Below, one piece after another: positions 8,809-17,967 of a DNA stretch of 64,000 nt (positions within the stretch are counted from its first letter, which is position 1; every line of letters begins with the position of its first letter). The DNA is from an uncultured Flavihumibacter sp. (GTDB lineage: Bacteria > Bacteroidota > Bacteroidia > Chitinophagales > Chitinophagaceae). The stretch is from NCBI GenBank assembly GCA_902168105.1, contig CABHOY010000065.1, forward strand, positions 1-64,000, written 5' to 3'. Made by a program: the position numbers and the translations under genes. The notes beneath the pieces were generated by a model. That model was not told the DNA's origin, did no database searches, and saw nothing but the letters and a program-made list of their open reading frames with translations.

Positions 8809-9672
8809 ATGCATGCCGCCCACATATTAAACATCGATATCAACCCTGCGTTGAGAGATTCGTTCTCTGTGGAGGAGATCAGCGGTCAATTATTCGAAGA
8901 CGATACGCTGCACCGCATTTCCTTCAACGAGCTGATACTTATCAGGGAAGGGTATGGTACGGTAGCTATTGATGGCGTCTTATACGAGATCGTACCACGT
9001 AGCCTTTTTGTTATTTCTAAAGGACAGGTTTACGCTGTTAATGGCAACAACCATGTTGAAGGCTACGTGCTCCGCTTTGGAGATTGCTTCTGGGAAAAAG
9101 CACCTGCCAGCGCCAGTAACTGCAAAGCAGTGCTGTTCAATGATCCTTCAGGTCATCAGCAGATGCACTTAAATATGCAGGATGAAGAAGCGCTCACCAG
9201 CCTGATGATCACCATGCTGGATGAGTTCAATGCCACTGACTACGTGAATAAGGGCGATGCACTGGCTGCATATCTGAAAATCATGATGATCAAAGTGGCA
9301 AATATTAACAGCCTTTTGCATGAAGGGCTCAGTACTACTGAGAATAAAATATACCGCCAGTACATAGAACTGGTCAGTAAGGAATACCGTAATACGCATG
9401 AAGTGACTGACTACGCTGAAAAGCTTGGTATTTCTTACCGGCAGCTGGCCGATCTCTGCAAACGTTGTGCAGGCCGCAGGGCCAAAGATATTATCAACGG
9501 TCAGCTGGTAGCAGAAGCCAAAAGGTTATTGCAGTTCTCTTCCAAACCCGTAAAAGAGATCTCATATATACTGAACTTTGCCACCCCTTACCAATTCAGC
9601 AACTTCTTTAAAAAAGAGACACACCTCTCTCCTAACGAATACCGGGCGCAATTTGTGAAAATTGGTATCTGA
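8809..9672 (+). CDS. AraC-family transcriptional regulator
   Basis: 287 residues. The N-terminal half (about 1-130) looks like a cupin-type ligand domain (LILIREGYGTVAIDGVLYEI, PRSLFVISKGQVYAV). The C-terminal ~100 residues hold the double helix-turn-helix: VTDYAEKLGISYRQLADLCK and the signature VKEISYILNFATPYQFSNFF, KKETHLSPNEYR. It is a cytoplasmic DNA-binding activator-type protein. A terminator lies before it and a separate promoter for the next gene after it, so it is monocistronic. The target is not evident; the HD-domain gene 66 bp downstream is one possibility. Confidence 0.92.
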   Translation: MHAAHILNIDINPALRDSFSVEEISGQLFEDDTLHRISFNELILIREGYGTVAIDGVLYEIVPRSLFVISKGQVYAVNGNNHVEGYVLRFGDCFWEKAPASASNCKAVLFNDPSGHQQMHLNMQDEEALTSLMITMLDEFNATDYVNKGDALAAYLKIMMIKVANINSLLHEGLSTTENKIYRQYIELVSKEYRNTHEVTDYAEKLGISYRQLADLCKRCAGRRAKDIINGQLVAEAKRLLQFSSKPVKEISYILNFATPYQFSNFFKKETHLSPNEYRAQFVKIGI

Positions 9673-9711
9673 TTCGTTGTTTTTAGCATTTTCCATACCT
9701 CCTCTCTCCGC

Positions 9712-9719
9712 TAATTTTG
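9712..9719 (+). promoter_or_regulatory. Promoter -7 element of the HD-domain gene
   Basis: TAATTTTG fits the Bacteroidota TAnnTTTG element, with a TTTC at 9690-9693 about 18 bp upstream as a rough -33 element. The start codon of the HD gene is at 9739. Confidence 0.5.
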
Positions 9720-9738
9720 TGGCATAAACTTAAAAGTT

Positions 9739-10389
9739 ATGCCAGTAACAAGATTAACGAAACTAGCCGGAATAGACATCCCAGACAGCCAGGTAGCTAA
9801 ACAAGCCACAGAATTACTGCTGGAATATGGTACAGATTTTATCTATAACCATTCACTCCGCGTATTCCTTTTCTCTTCCCTCAACGCACAAAGAAATAAC
9901 ATAAAACATGACACTGAGCTCTTATATATCAGTTCCGTGTTCCATGACCTGGGTTTGACGCCTCATTACAGCAGTCCCGACAAACGTTTTGAAGTAGATG
10001 GCGCGAATGCCGCGAGAGACTTCCTGAAAAGCCACGGATATCCTGAACTGGCGCTGCAACGCGTGTGGGATACCATTGCCTTGCATACCACCATCGGTGT
10101 TGCAGAGTATAAGGAAGCAGAGGTAGCGCTGATGTACTCAGGAGTAGGTCTGGATGTAATGGGTGAAGGTTATGAGCACCTGACGAATGAGCATAGAGAA
10201 GAGATCATTAAAGCATTCCCGAGGAATGACTTTAAGAACAGGATCATCCCAACCTTCTTTGACGGTTTCAAACATAAAACAGATACGACGTTTGGAAATA
10301 TCAAGGCAGATGTATGCGCCTTTATGATCCCTAACTTCCAGCGGAAGAATTTCTGCGATTGTATCCTGCATTCTCCGTGGAGCGAATAA
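9739..10389 (+). CDS. HD-domain protein (cyanamide-hydratase-like)
   Basis: 216 residues, a metal-dependent HD superfamily protein. H38 (YNHSLRVFLF), the H69-D70 pair (SSVFHDLGLT) and H111 (TIALHTTIG) form the expected metal site. The arrangement and the following SPDKRFEVDGANAARDFLKS resemble the Ddi2/cyanamide hydratase-like branch of HD proteins. It has no signal peptide. It could be a small-molecule hydratase or phosphohydrolase; the substrate is unknown. It converges with the ArsR gene across a shared terminator. Confidence 0.85.
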   Translation: MPVTRLTKLAGIDIPDSQVAKQATELLLEYGTDFIYNHSLRVFLFSSLNAQRNNIKHDTELLYISSVFHDLGLTPHYSSPDKRFEVDGANAARDFLKSHGYPELALQRVWDTIALHTTIGVAEYKEAEVALMYSGVGLDVMGEGYEHLTNEHREEIIKAFPRNDFKNRIIPTFFDGFKHKTDTTFGNIKADVCAFMIPNFQRKNFCDCILHSPWSE

Positions 10390-10421
10390 AGACGTCAACC
10401 AGATGCCATCCCTTTGTCAGG

Positions 10422-10455
10422 AGAGGCTGTCCGCTGTGAAGGGCAGTCTCTTTTT
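10422..10455. terminator. Shared terminator between HD and ArsR genes
   Basis: AGAGGCTGTCC (10422-10432) pairs with GGGCAGTCTCT (10441-10451) through two wobble positions, followed by TTTTT on the plus strand. It lies in the 67-bp space between two convergent genes. Confidence 0.65.
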
Positions 10456-10456
10456 G

Positions 10457-10783
10457 TTATTGGTTGTCGCCTTCCTTCTTCTCCTTTTCCAGAAAGTCTT
10501 CCAGCGCATCCAGTTTCTTCATCCAGAATGATTGATATTGCGCTGTCCAGTCTGACACTTCCTGCAATTTCTCCAGGTTGGCTTTACAATAACGCTCCCT
10601 GCCCTGCTGGGTGATCATCAGTAAGCCGCATTCTGTCAATATGCGGATATGTTTGGATACCGCCGGCCTGCTGATATCGAAATTGTCAGCTATCGCATTC
10701 AGGTTTAACGCCTGGTGCGCCAGCAAATTAATGATCTCCCGCCTGGTAGGATCGGCTATCGCCTGAAAAACATCCCTTCTCAT
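10457..10783 (-). CDS. ArsR-family HTH regulator
   Basis: 108 residues, a compact winged-helix ArsR/SmtB protein: ADPTRREIINLLAHQALNLN, FDISRPAVSKHIRILTECGL (recognition helix) and QQGRERYCKANLEKLQEVSD. It lacks the CxC metal box of arsenic sensors and resembles the branch (SdpR/YdhC-like) usually paired with an SRPBCC protein; no such partner follows here. A TAATTTTG promoter element and an overlapping palindrome lie just upstream, which suggests autorepression. The divergent neighbour is the xdhA-xdhB-xdhC operon, so control of xanthine dehydrogenase is possible but unproven. Confidence 0.9.
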   Translation of the reverse strand: MRRDVFQAIADPTRREIINLLAHQALNLNAIADNFDISRPAVSKHIRILTECGLLMITQQGRERYCKANLEKLQEVSDWTAQYQSFWMKKLDALEDFLEKEKKEGDNQ

Positions 10784-10804
10784 CGTTTGATGAACGTATT
10801 TTAA

Positions 10805-10827
10805 GCAACCGTTCGGTTACAAAATTA
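10805..10827 (-). promoter_or_regulatory. ArsR promoter with operator-like palindrome
   Basis: On the minus strand a TAATTTTG element (10827-10820) is followed directly by the imperfect palindrome at 10805-10820 (plus strand GCAACCGTTCGGTTAC, one mismatched pair). The palindrome sits between the -7 element and the ArsR start codon at 10783, a good place for an autorepressor. Confidence 0.5.
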
Positions 10828-10828
10828 A

Positions 10829-10848
10829 GGAAAGCACGGGTGCTTTCC
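10829..10848. repeat. Perfect 8-bp inverted repeat upstream of xdhA
   Basis: GGAAAGCA (10829-10836) and TGCTTTCC (10841-10848) flank CGGG. It lies in the divergent space between arsR and xdhA. It could be an operator for either gene. It also overlaps an alternative upstream GTG start for xdhA (10840), which makes that start unlikely. Confidence 0.5.
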
Positions 10849-10959
10849 ATGAGTTTCTGTTCCATTCCTGTGAATAACCGGCTACGCGATCCCGGCTTTC
10901 CTACCCGGTTTCGGGTTAGCTGGGATCGAAAATTTTCGTTAACTTCAGAGAAAGCACTT

Positions 10960-12384
10960 TTGTTACCCTTGCTGAAGTTTATTCTCAATAATGAAGATGT
11001 TGGTACCAGCCTTCCACCTGGTATGCCGCTGCTGGATTTCATACGTTACCATCAGCACCTTACCGGTACAAAAACCGGTTGCAATGAAGGTGACTGCGGC
11101 GCCTGCACCATTCTGGCAGGGGAACTGCAGCGGGGCAAACTGGTATACCGTTCATTTACCTCCTGCCTGATGCCACTGGGCAATGCACACGGCAAACATA
11201 TCGTAACTATCGAAGGCGTTAACATGTTACCGGCGCTTAATCCCATTCAGCAGTCCATGGTAGATAATGCAGCGACTCAATGCGGCTTCTGTACCCCCGG
11301 GTTTGTAATGTCCCTGGCGGGGTTCTGCCTCAGTACCCAGTCGCCCACTACCCAAAATGCTATTACGGCTATCGACGGCAACATCTGCCGCTGTACGGGT
11401 TATAAGTCCATCGAAAGAGCTGCCGCCGGTGTCGCCTTATTACTGGCACAGCGAAATCAGGAGGAACCGGCCCAATTTGCCGCTGAGCAACAGATCCTGC
11501 CTGCATACTTCGCCGGCATAAAAGAGCGGCTAAAACGCCTTGTATTGTCCTTAAACGGGGAATTAGCCCCTCCTTCGGGAACAACACCCCGTTTCATGGG
11601 CGGTGGCACCGATCTCTATGTGCAGCAACCGGAAGCGATCCAGGAACAACCGCTCCAGTTCCTGTTCAACCAGGATATACTGAAAGGCATCACCCGGGAA
11701 GATAACCGCTGTGTGATCGGTGCAGCCTGCACAGTGAGCGATATCCTGGCCTCTCCTATTATGCAGGCCCACTTTCCTGCACTGGGAAGTTATGTCAGCC
11801 TGATCTCCTCTACCCCTATCCGCAATATGGCCACCATTGCCGGCAATTTCGTCAACGCTTCTCCCATCGGGGACCTGACCATCTTCTTCCTGGCGCTGGA
11901 CGCAACACTTGAACTAAGTGACGGAACCACTACCAGAACATTACCGCTACGGCAATTGTATAAGGACTACAAGAAACTGGACAAACGTCCGGAAGAATAT
12001 ATTACGCGGTGCTGGTTTGAATTACCTGACGCCAGTACAAGCTTCCATTTTGAAAAGGTGAGCAAACGTACCAACCTGGATATTGCCAGTGTAAACACAG
12101 CTATCTGTATCACAATGCAGGAAAACCTGATCAGAACAGTCAGGATCTCGGCAGGTGGCGTAGGACCGATACCAACACTCCTGACGGATACTGCTGCTTT
12201 CCTGGAAGGGAAAGCTCCCAGCGGTGCAGTGATCAAGGTCGCATGCGCAATTGCACAGACGGAGATCACGCCTATCAGCGACGCCAGGGGCACGGCAGTA
12301 TATAAACGGTTGTTACTGGAACAACTTATAAAAGCACATTTCATCACCCTGTTCCCTTCACTAAAGGTGGAACTGTTATTATAA
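10960..12384 (+). CDS. xdhA: Xanthine dehydrogenase small subunit (2Fe-2S / FAD)
   Basis: Carries electrons from the molybdenum subunit to NAD+ during hypoxanthine/xanthine oxidation to urate. Counted from the TTG at 10960 (474 residues), the first [2Fe-2S] site is C41/C46/C49 (CNEGDCGACT) with C69. The second is C108/C111 (CGFCTPGF) and C143/C145 (CRCTGY). FAD-binding motifs follow: RFMGGGTDLY near 211 and ATIAGNFVNASPIGD near 291. Family members begin close to FILNN, so a TTG at 10960 (AGAAAG five bases upstream) or at 10969 (giving MLKFILNN) is preferred over the GTG/ATG at 10840/10849, which add about 40 unrelated residues. xdhB follows after 6 bp. Confidence 0.93.
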   Translation: MLPLLKFILNNEDVGTSLPPGMPLLDFIRYHQHLTGTKTGCNEGDCGACTILAGELQRGKLVYRSFTSCLMPLGNAHGKHIVTIEGVNMLPALNPIQQSMVDNAATQCGFCTPGFVMSLAGFCLSTQSPTTQNAITAIDGNICRCTGYKSIERAAAGVALLLAQRNQEEPAQFAAEQQILPAYFAGIKERLKRLVLSLNGELAPPSGTTPRFMGGGTDLYVQQPEAIQEQPLQFLFNQDILKGITREDNRCVIGAACTVSDILASPIMQAHFPALGSYVSLISSTPIRNMATIAGNFVNASPIGDLTIFFLALDATLELSDGTTTRTLPLRQLYKDYKKLDKRPEEYITRCWFELPDASTSFHFEKVSKRTNLDIASVNTAICITMQENLIRTVRISAGGVGPIPTLLTDTAAFLEGKAPSGAVIKVACAIAQTEITPISDARGTAVYKRLLLEQLIKAHFITLFPSLKVELLL

Positions 12385-12390
12385 CGTGGT

Positions 12391-14700
12391 ATGAAAAATA
12401 TTGATTCCAACACCCATGTCAGCGGTACTTCTGTGTACCTGGACGACATACCGCTAATTGGCGGTACGTTGTTCGGAGCGGCGTTTGGTTCCGCCGTAGC
12501 ACATGGCGTGATCAGGGAATTGATATTGGACGATGCCATGCTCGTACCGGACATAGTGCGCATATTCACTGCTGCAGATATTCCCGGTCAAAATGAAATA
12601 GGCGGGATCATTAAAGATGAGCCCCTGCTAGCAGATCATCACGTACATTTCTGCGGCATGCCAGTCGCCTTCGTAGTAGCACGTACCCGTGAAGCCGCCA
12701 GGGCAGCCGTTAAAAAGATCAGGGTACGCATCGATCCCCTGCCTGTTATTACCGATCCCAGAGATGCGCAGGCCCGGGGTGAGCTGATCATCCCTCCCCG
12801 CACTTTCACACAAGGTGATATCGACAACGCATGGCGGCAATGCACACACATCTTTGAGGGAAGTGCTGACATCAACGGACAAGAACATCTATACATTGAA
12901 ACACAGGGCGCCTACGTCATTCCGCAGGAGAACAACAGTTTACGCATCTATTCATCCACACAGGGACCAACAGCGGTACAACGCGCAATAACATCCGTTC
13001 TGGGGCAACCCATGCACCGCTTTGAAGTCATCGTTACACGACTGGGTGGTGGTTTCGGAGGAAAAGAAGACCAGGCTAATACCTGGGCCGCCCTCTGTGC
13101 ACTGGCGGCATGGCTGTTGAAGAAACCTGTCAAATACGCGTTGCACAGGATGGAAGATATGGCGATGACCGGTAAAAGGCATCCTTATGCGGCCGACTTT
13201 AAAATAGGGCTTGACAATGATTATAAGATCATCGCCTATGAAGTGTCCTTCTTCCAGAATGCCGGCGCTTCTGCGGACCTGTCTCCGGCTGTAATGGCAC
13301 GCACTTTATTCCACTGTACCAATTCGTATTTTGTTCCGCATGTAAAGGCGACCGCCTGGTGCTGTCGTACAAATCTTCCGCCGAATACCGCCTTTCGTGG
13401 CTTTGGCGGTCCGCAAGGCATGTATGTGATAGAAGCAGCCATTGCAAAAGCAGCCCAGGGGTTGCATGTGGACGCAGCCACTATCCAGAAAAAGAACCTC
13501 ATTGAAACAGGGCAGGTTTTCCCCTACGGACAAACCGCCAGAAGTGAAGCACTGACCTGCTGGGAAAAAGCAGAGGTACTGTACAATCCCGACAACCTGC
13601 GCAATATCGTCAGCACCTACAATAAAGAACATCAACTGCATAAAAAAGGGATCGCTTTTATGCCCGTTTGCTTCGGCATTTCTTTCACGAATACCATGAT
13701 GAACAATGCCCGCTCACTGGTACATGTCTATTCCGATGGCAGTGTGTGTATCAGTACAGGAGCTGTGGAAATGGGGCAGGGCGTCAATACAAAGATACTC
13801 CAGGTAGCTGCGCAGACATTGGCGATCGCACCTGAAAGGATAAAATTGAATAACACCAGCACCTATACCATCGCGAATACCTCGCCCTCTGCCGCCAGTG
13901 CTACTGCCGACCTGAATGGGAAGGCTACCCTAATGGCCTGTACCGCTATCCTGGAACGCCTGAAGAAGGTAGCTGCAGATGGATTACAAGTAGCCACAGA
14001 AGATATTTCACTGGTGAATGAACAGGTACTGGTGAAAGGCACACCCTCTTCCTGGGACTGGCAGCAACTCGTTACAAGTGCCTTCCGGCAAAGGGTGAGC
14101 CTCTCTGAACATGCACACTATGCCACGCCCGAAATAAACTTTGACGAAGCAAAAGAGAAAGGTCATCCTTTCGCTTATCATGTATATGGTACCGCCATCC
14201 TCGAAGTGACCGTAGATTGCCTGCGGGGCACATACACAATCGACACTGTCCAGGTAGTACACGATTTTGGCAATAGTATGAATACCGATATTGATCGCGG
14301 ACAAATTGAAGGCGGCATTGTGCAGGGCATTGGGTGGATGACAATGGAAGAAGTGATCTACGACAGAGACGGCCGCTTACGCTCCAATGCATTATCCACA
14401 TATAAGGTACCGGATATTTATTCCGTACCGAAAACGATCGCTATAGATGCATTACAAACAAACAATGACAACCTGGCCGTGTTCCGCTCAAAAGCAGTGG
14501 GAGAGCCTCCGTTGATGTACGGGATAGGCGCCTGGTTCGCGCTCAGCAATGCGATAAGAGCGTTCCATCCTAATGCTGATATTCCCTTCAGTACACCTAT
14601 GACACCCGAAAAAGTGTTAATGGCGTTATATTCAAAAACAACTCTGGAAACTAATCAGCAACATGAAGAAACAGTTAGTCACCTGGGAATTGATCAGTAA
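12391..14700 (+). CDS. xdhB: Xanthine dehydrogenase molybdenum-binding subunit
   Basis: 769 residues, the catalytic subunit that hydroxylates hypoxanthine and xanthine at the molybdopterin centre. Visible motifs are STQGP near 189-193, GGGFGGKE at 219-226, FRGFGGPQG at 335-343, GAVEMGQGVNTKILQVAAQT, and AVGEPPL at 702-708, whose E705 corresponds to the catalytic base glutamate. The opening GTSVYLDDIP is typical of bacterial XdhB. It begins 6 bp after xdhA and overlaps xdhC by 38 bp, so the three genes are translated from one message. It is the entry enzyme of the purine degradation genes that follow. Confidence 0.96.
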   Translation: MKNIDSNTHVSGTSVYLDDIPLIGGTLFGAAFGSAVAHGVIRELILDDAMLVPDIVRIFTAADIPGQNEIGGIIKDEPLLADHHVHFCGMPVAFVVARTREAARAAVKKIRVRIDPLPVITDPRDAQARGELIIPPRTFTQGDIDNAWRQCTHIFEGSADINGQEHLYIETQGAYVIPQENNSLRIYSSTQGPTAVQRAITSVLGQPMHRFEVIVTRLGGGFGGKEDQANTWAALCALAAWLLKKPVKYALHRMEDMAMTGKRHPYAADFKIGLDNDYKIIAYEVSFFQNAGASADLSPAVMARTLFHCTNSYFVPHVKATAWCCRTNLPPNTAFRGFGGPQGMYVIEAAIAKAAQGLHVDAATIQKKNLIETGQVFPYGQTARSEALTCWEKAEVLYNPDNLRNIVSTYNKEHQLHKKGIAFMPVCFGISFTNTMMNNARSLVHVYSDGSVCISTGAVEMGQGVNTKILQVAAQTLAIAPERIKLNNTSTYTIANTSPSAASATADLNGKATLMACTAILERLKKVAADGLQVATEDISLVNEQVLVKGTPSSWDWQQLVTSAFRQRVSLSEHAHYATPEINFDEAKEKGHPFAYHVYGTAILEVTVDCLRGTYTIDTVQVVHDFGNSMNTDIDRGQIEGGIVQGIGWMTMEEVIYDRDGRLRSNALSTYKVPDIYSVPKTIAIDALQTNNDNLAVFRSKAVGEPPLMYGIGAWFALSNAIRAFHPNADIPFSTPMTPEKVLMALYSKTTLETNQQHEETVSHLGIDQ

Positions 14701-15643
14701 AAGCCTGCGGCAGAATATACCAGTAATGCTGCTTTACGTGATGGAAAGCCATGGCAGCAGTCCGGGCAGACAAGGCTTCTTTATGGCCGTAAACCAGGCA
14801 GGAGAAATAGAAGGGTCTATCGGCGGAGGTATCATGGAACACAAGTTTATAGAACTGGCGAAGGAACAGCTGGGCCACTTCGCGACCTCCTACTCTATTC
14901 ACAAACAATACCATGATAAAGAAGCAGCCCGGCAACAGAGTGGTATGATCTGTTCCGGTGATCAAACCATCCTGTTATATAAACTCCTGCCCGAAAGCAT
15001 CACGCCCGTCAATAAGATCATTGCCTGCCTTTCACAAAACCAGCAGGGCATCCTTCAGTTGTCTCCACTCGGCCTGCAGTTCACAACAGAGATCCACGGA
15101 GAGCCGGACTGTCACTACACAATGCAGTCTGAACTGGACTGGTTGTACAAGGAAAAGATAGGGTACCGTGATTTTCTGTATATCATTGGCGGCGGACATT
15201 GTGCACTGGCATTATCTGAAGTGATGCAGAAGCTCGACTTTTATATACACCTCTTTGAAGACCGCCCCCACCTTCATACCTTACTGGAAAACAGTACCGC
15301 ACATGAGAAGACAATTGTACGCGACTATAGTCAGCTGAAGGTGATGGTCCCAGCCGGAGAGCATCATTATGTAGTGATCATGACCGTCGGTTACAGGACC
15401 GACGACATCGCACTGAGAGCATTACTGCATAAATCATTCAGGTATTGCGGCGTATTAGGCAGCGCTGCAAAGATCGGGAAGATGTTCGATACATATAGAG
15501 AAGAAGGGATCAGTGAAACATTATTAAACAGGGTCCAGGCGCCGATAGGTATAGATATCAGCAGTCAGACGCCGACCGAAATTGCTATCAGCGTTGCTGC
15601 ACAGATCATAAAAGTAAGGCACAGCGTTCCAGTACTGCACTAG
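14663..15643 (+). CDS. xdhC: Xanthine dehydrogenase accessory protein XdhC
   Basis: 326 residues, the chaperone that binds and inserts sulfurated molybdenum cofactor into XdhB. The N-terminal XdhC/CoxI domain has VMESHGSSPGRQGFFMAV and the conserved cysteine C97 in GMICSGDQ. The C-terminal Rossmann domain has YIIGGGHCALALSE (176-180 GGGHC), DRPHLHTLL and GVLGSAAKIGKMF. It overlaps the end of xdhB by 38 bp. Its stop codon (15641-15643) directly abuts the stop codon of the convergent uricase gene (15644), with no intergenic base. Confidence 0.94.
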   Translation: MKKQLVTWELISKSLRQNIPVMLLYVMESHGSSPGRQGFFMAVNQAGEIEGSIGGGIMEHKFIELAKEQLGHFATSYSIHKQYHDKEAARQQSGMICSGDQTILLYKLLPESITPVNKIIACLSQNQQGILQLSPLGLQFTTEIHGEPDCHYTMQSELDWLYKEKIGYRDFLYIIGGGHCALALSEVMQKLDFYIHLFEDRPHLHTLLENSTAHEKTIVRDYSQLKVMVPAGEHHYVVIMTVGYRTDDIALRALLHKSFRYCGVLGSAAKIGKMFDTYREEGISETLLNRVQAPIGIDISSQTPTEIAISVAAQIIKVRHSVPVLH

Positions 15644-16489
15644 CTACTCTCTTACCACAGTAGCTGTGATCATACCATAAGGTTCATCTGTCGCAATGAA
15701 GATCTCATTCTGGTTCTGTATGTTAAATTGCTCCAGGTTGAAAGGGATATGATGTTTATTAGGCATCTGCAGATAGATCTCCCTGATGCCGCTATAAGTT
15801 TCCAGGACAGCCTCTCCCATTGCGTATAAGGTCTGTTGTACAGAGAGGCTTTTATGCCCGGCAAATGTCTGCAACAGCAACCCGCGTATACTATTGAACT
15901 GTTCTGAATAATCGGCAGGCAGTTTATCCCAGGTCCAGGCGATCTCACACTTTGTAGCCAGTATCCTGTCGCCCGTCTCTTTCAACGTCGTATACTTATC
16001 TTTGATATACTTCTCAAAACCGGAGTCTGTCGTTTTCAGAATAAGCAGGTCTGCTATACCGGACTGCACACTGACGGTTGAAGCTGTCTTTACAACACGG
16101 GCCGTCCGTTTCTCGTCTCCTCCGCCCATGTAAGCATGTGGATGTTCAACTCCATCAAACAGCATGCGGTGATACAGCTGTTCCGCTATTTCAATAGTAG
16201 CAGCCTCCACCTGGGGCTGGGTTGTTACAAAGTAATTGGCGAGGTATAATGCGAAGTCTTCTATGGAAGTTTTAAAATGATCTTTCGCCAGGGCATATAC
16301 GGTATTCTTCTGCGTATCCGTCGGTAATATCTTACTGTTATCCCCATCTTTATGCGCCTCATTAAAATCTCCTTTTAGCGATACATTCACCGTGATCTGC
16401 CGGAACTCATGGTAAGCAGCATGACGGATGATCTTCGACAGTTGAACGGCATTCTTACCATAGCTGTTTTCTCCAAGTTTGATTTTCAT
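15644..16489 (-). CDS. Urate oxidase (uricase)
   Basis: 281 residues, cofactor-free oxidase converting urate + O2 to 5-hydroxyisourate and H2O2. The conserved motifs are YGKNAVQL (K12), LPTDTQKNTVYALAK with T57 at the catalytic threonine position, DGVEHPHAYMGG, and MPNKHHIPFNLEQF with N244 and H246. It lies alone on the minus strand, convergent with xdhC and divergent from the allantoinase operon. Its leader and that of allantoinase both carry GCCCCAT just before the start codon. Its product feeds HIU hydrolase and OHCU decarboxylase encoded 4 kb downstream. Confidence 0.96.
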   Translation of the reverse strand: MKIKLGENSYGKNAVQLSKIIRHAAYHEFRQITVNVSLKGDFNEAHKDGDNSKILPTDTQKNTVYALAKDHFKTSIEDFALYLANYFVTTQPQVEAATIEIAEQLYHRMLFDGVEHPHAYMGGGDEKRTARVVKTASTVSVQSGIADLLILKTTDSGFEKYIKDKYTTLKETGDRILATKCEIAWTWDKLPADYSEQFNSIRGLLLQTFAGHKSLSVQQTLYAMGEAVLETYSGIREIYLQMPNKHHIPFNLEQFNIQNQNEIFIATDEPYGMITATVVRE

Positions 16490-16490
16490 A

Positions 16491-16563
16491 ATGGGGCCTT
16501 TTTATGATGATAACATACCCTAATATAAAGAATTAATTGCCTACTTTTACTTAGAAGCCCCAT
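16491..16563. promoter_or_regulatory. Divergent uricase/allantoinase control region
   Basis: The gap between the two start codons is 77 bp. ATGGGGC at 16491-16497 and GCCCCAT at 16557-16563 form an inverted pair, so each gene's leader carries GCCCCAT 1-3 bases before its ATG. TACTTTTA at 16542-16549 is a near match to TAnnTTTG for the plus-strand operon. The paired element may bind a shared regulator. Confidence 0.4.
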
Positions 16564-16566
16564 CAT

Positions 16567-17922
16567 ATGTCTGACCTCATTATAAAAGGAAATAATATAC
16601 TCACTCCTGATGGTTTACGGCCAGCGGTAGTATTGGTAAAAGACGGCAGGATACACGCTATTCAGGCCGACCTGCCGGATGATGCCCGCAAGATCGTTGA
16701 CATAGGCGATAAGGTCCTGATGCCGGGCATTACCGATCCTCATGTACATATCAATGAGCCGGGCAGGACGGATTGGGAAGGTTTTGACACTGCCACACGT
16801 GCAGCTATTGCCGGCGGCATTACTACACTGGTAGATATGCCGTTAAATTCCTCTCCCGTAACAACCACTGTACAGGCTTTCGAACAAAAGGTCCGTGCCG
16901 CTGCTCCTCAGTTACATGCTGATTGCGGTTACTGGGGCGGTATTATTCCCGGCAATGAAAATGAGATCGAACCATTGATCAATAAGGGCGTGCTGGGTTT
17001 CAAAGCATTCCTTGTACATTCCGGTATTGATGAATTTCCCAATGTCACAGCGGCTGACCTTGAAAAGTCGATGCCAATTATCGCCAGGCATCATTTGCCT
17101 TTGCTGGTACATTGTGAATTAACTGACAGTCAGCCGGCCATACAGGAGAATAAACGCTCTTACCGGCAATACATGGCCTCCCGGCCACAGTCATGGGAAC
17201 AGGCTGCTATCAGCCTGATGGTCCGCCTCTGTGAAAAATACAACTGCCGGGTACATATCGTTCACCTATCTGCAGCTGACGCCATTCCACAGATAATAGC
17301 AGCAAAAGAAAAAGGATTGCCATTGACTGTTGAAACTGCCCAGCATTATTTGTATTTTAATGGAGAAGAAGTTCCTGATGGGAATACCAGTTTCAAGTGC
17401 GCACCTCCCATCCGGGAAAGGGAAAACAACCAGCGGCTGTGGGAAGCGTTAAAAGCAGGTGTGATAGATTTTGTAGCGACGGACCACTCCCCTGCCCCTC
17501 CTGAACTGAAGGCACTGGACACGGGCGATTTTACCCAGGCCTGGGGCGGTATCGCCTCTCTGCAGCTTGCATTGCCTGCCTTGTGGACAGCAGGCCGGAG
17601 CCGGGATGTAACGTTGCCACAGATAGCACAATGGCTGTGCGAAAAACCAGCGGTACTGGCAGGCTTACAAGACAGAAAAGGAAAGATCGCCGCAGGATAT
17701 GATGCGGATCTTGTGATATGGGACCCGCAAAGATCATTCACGGTTAATGCGGAAGGATTATATCATAAACATAAATTGACACCTTATCTCAATGAGACGC
17801 TTTACGGCGTCGTAGAACAAACGTACATAAGAGGCATAAAGGTATTTGATCAGGGAAATTTCACGTTGGCACAGGGAAAAACGATACGGCCTGCCTCCGG
17901 CGCGACCCGTCTGCGCGAATGA
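16567..17922 (+). CDS. allB: Allantoinase
   Basis: 451 residues, a cyclic amidohydrolase opening allantoin to allantoate. The binuclear metal site is visible: H59 and H61 (DPHVHINEPGR), the carboxylated lysine K146 (GFKAFLVHSG), H182 (LLVHCELTD), H233 (HIVHLSAAD) and D306 (ATDHSPAP). EPGRTDWEGFDTATRAAIAG is the typical allantoinase segment that separates it from dihydropyrimidinase and dihydroorotase. It is first of a six-gene plus-strand operon, with the next gene 45 bp downstream. Confidence 0.96.
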   Translation: MSDLIIKGNNILTPDGLRPAVVLVKDGRIHAIQADLPDDARKIVDIGDKVLMPGITDPHVHINEPGRTDWEGFDTATRAAIAGGITTLVDMPLNSSPVTTTVQAFEQKVRAAAPQLHADCGYWGGIIPGNENEIEPLINKGVLGFKAFLVHSGIDEFPNVTAADLEKSMPIIARHHLPLLVHCELTDSQPAIQENKRSYRQYMASRPQSWEQAAISLMVRLCEKYNCRVHIVHLSAADAIPQIIAAKEKGLPLTVETAQHYLYFNGEEVPDGNTSFKCAPPIRERENNQRLWEALKAGVIDFVATDHSPAPPELKALDTGDFTQAWGGIASLQLALPALWTAGRSRDVTLPQIAQWLCEKPAVLAGLQDRKGKIAAGYDADLVIWDPQRSFTVNAEGLYHKHKLTPYLNETLYGVVEQTYIRGIKVFDQGNFTLAQGKTIRPASGATRLRE

Positions 17923-17967
17923 ATACGTGACGCATATTGTTAATTCAGTACACCAAACAAGCTGACA

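Noticed and set aside
10840..10959. Extended N-terminus of XdhA from GTG 10840 or ATG 10849
   Set aside because: The extra ~40 residues match nothing in XdhA proteins and the start lies inside a perfect hairpin; a TTG near FILNN fits the family.
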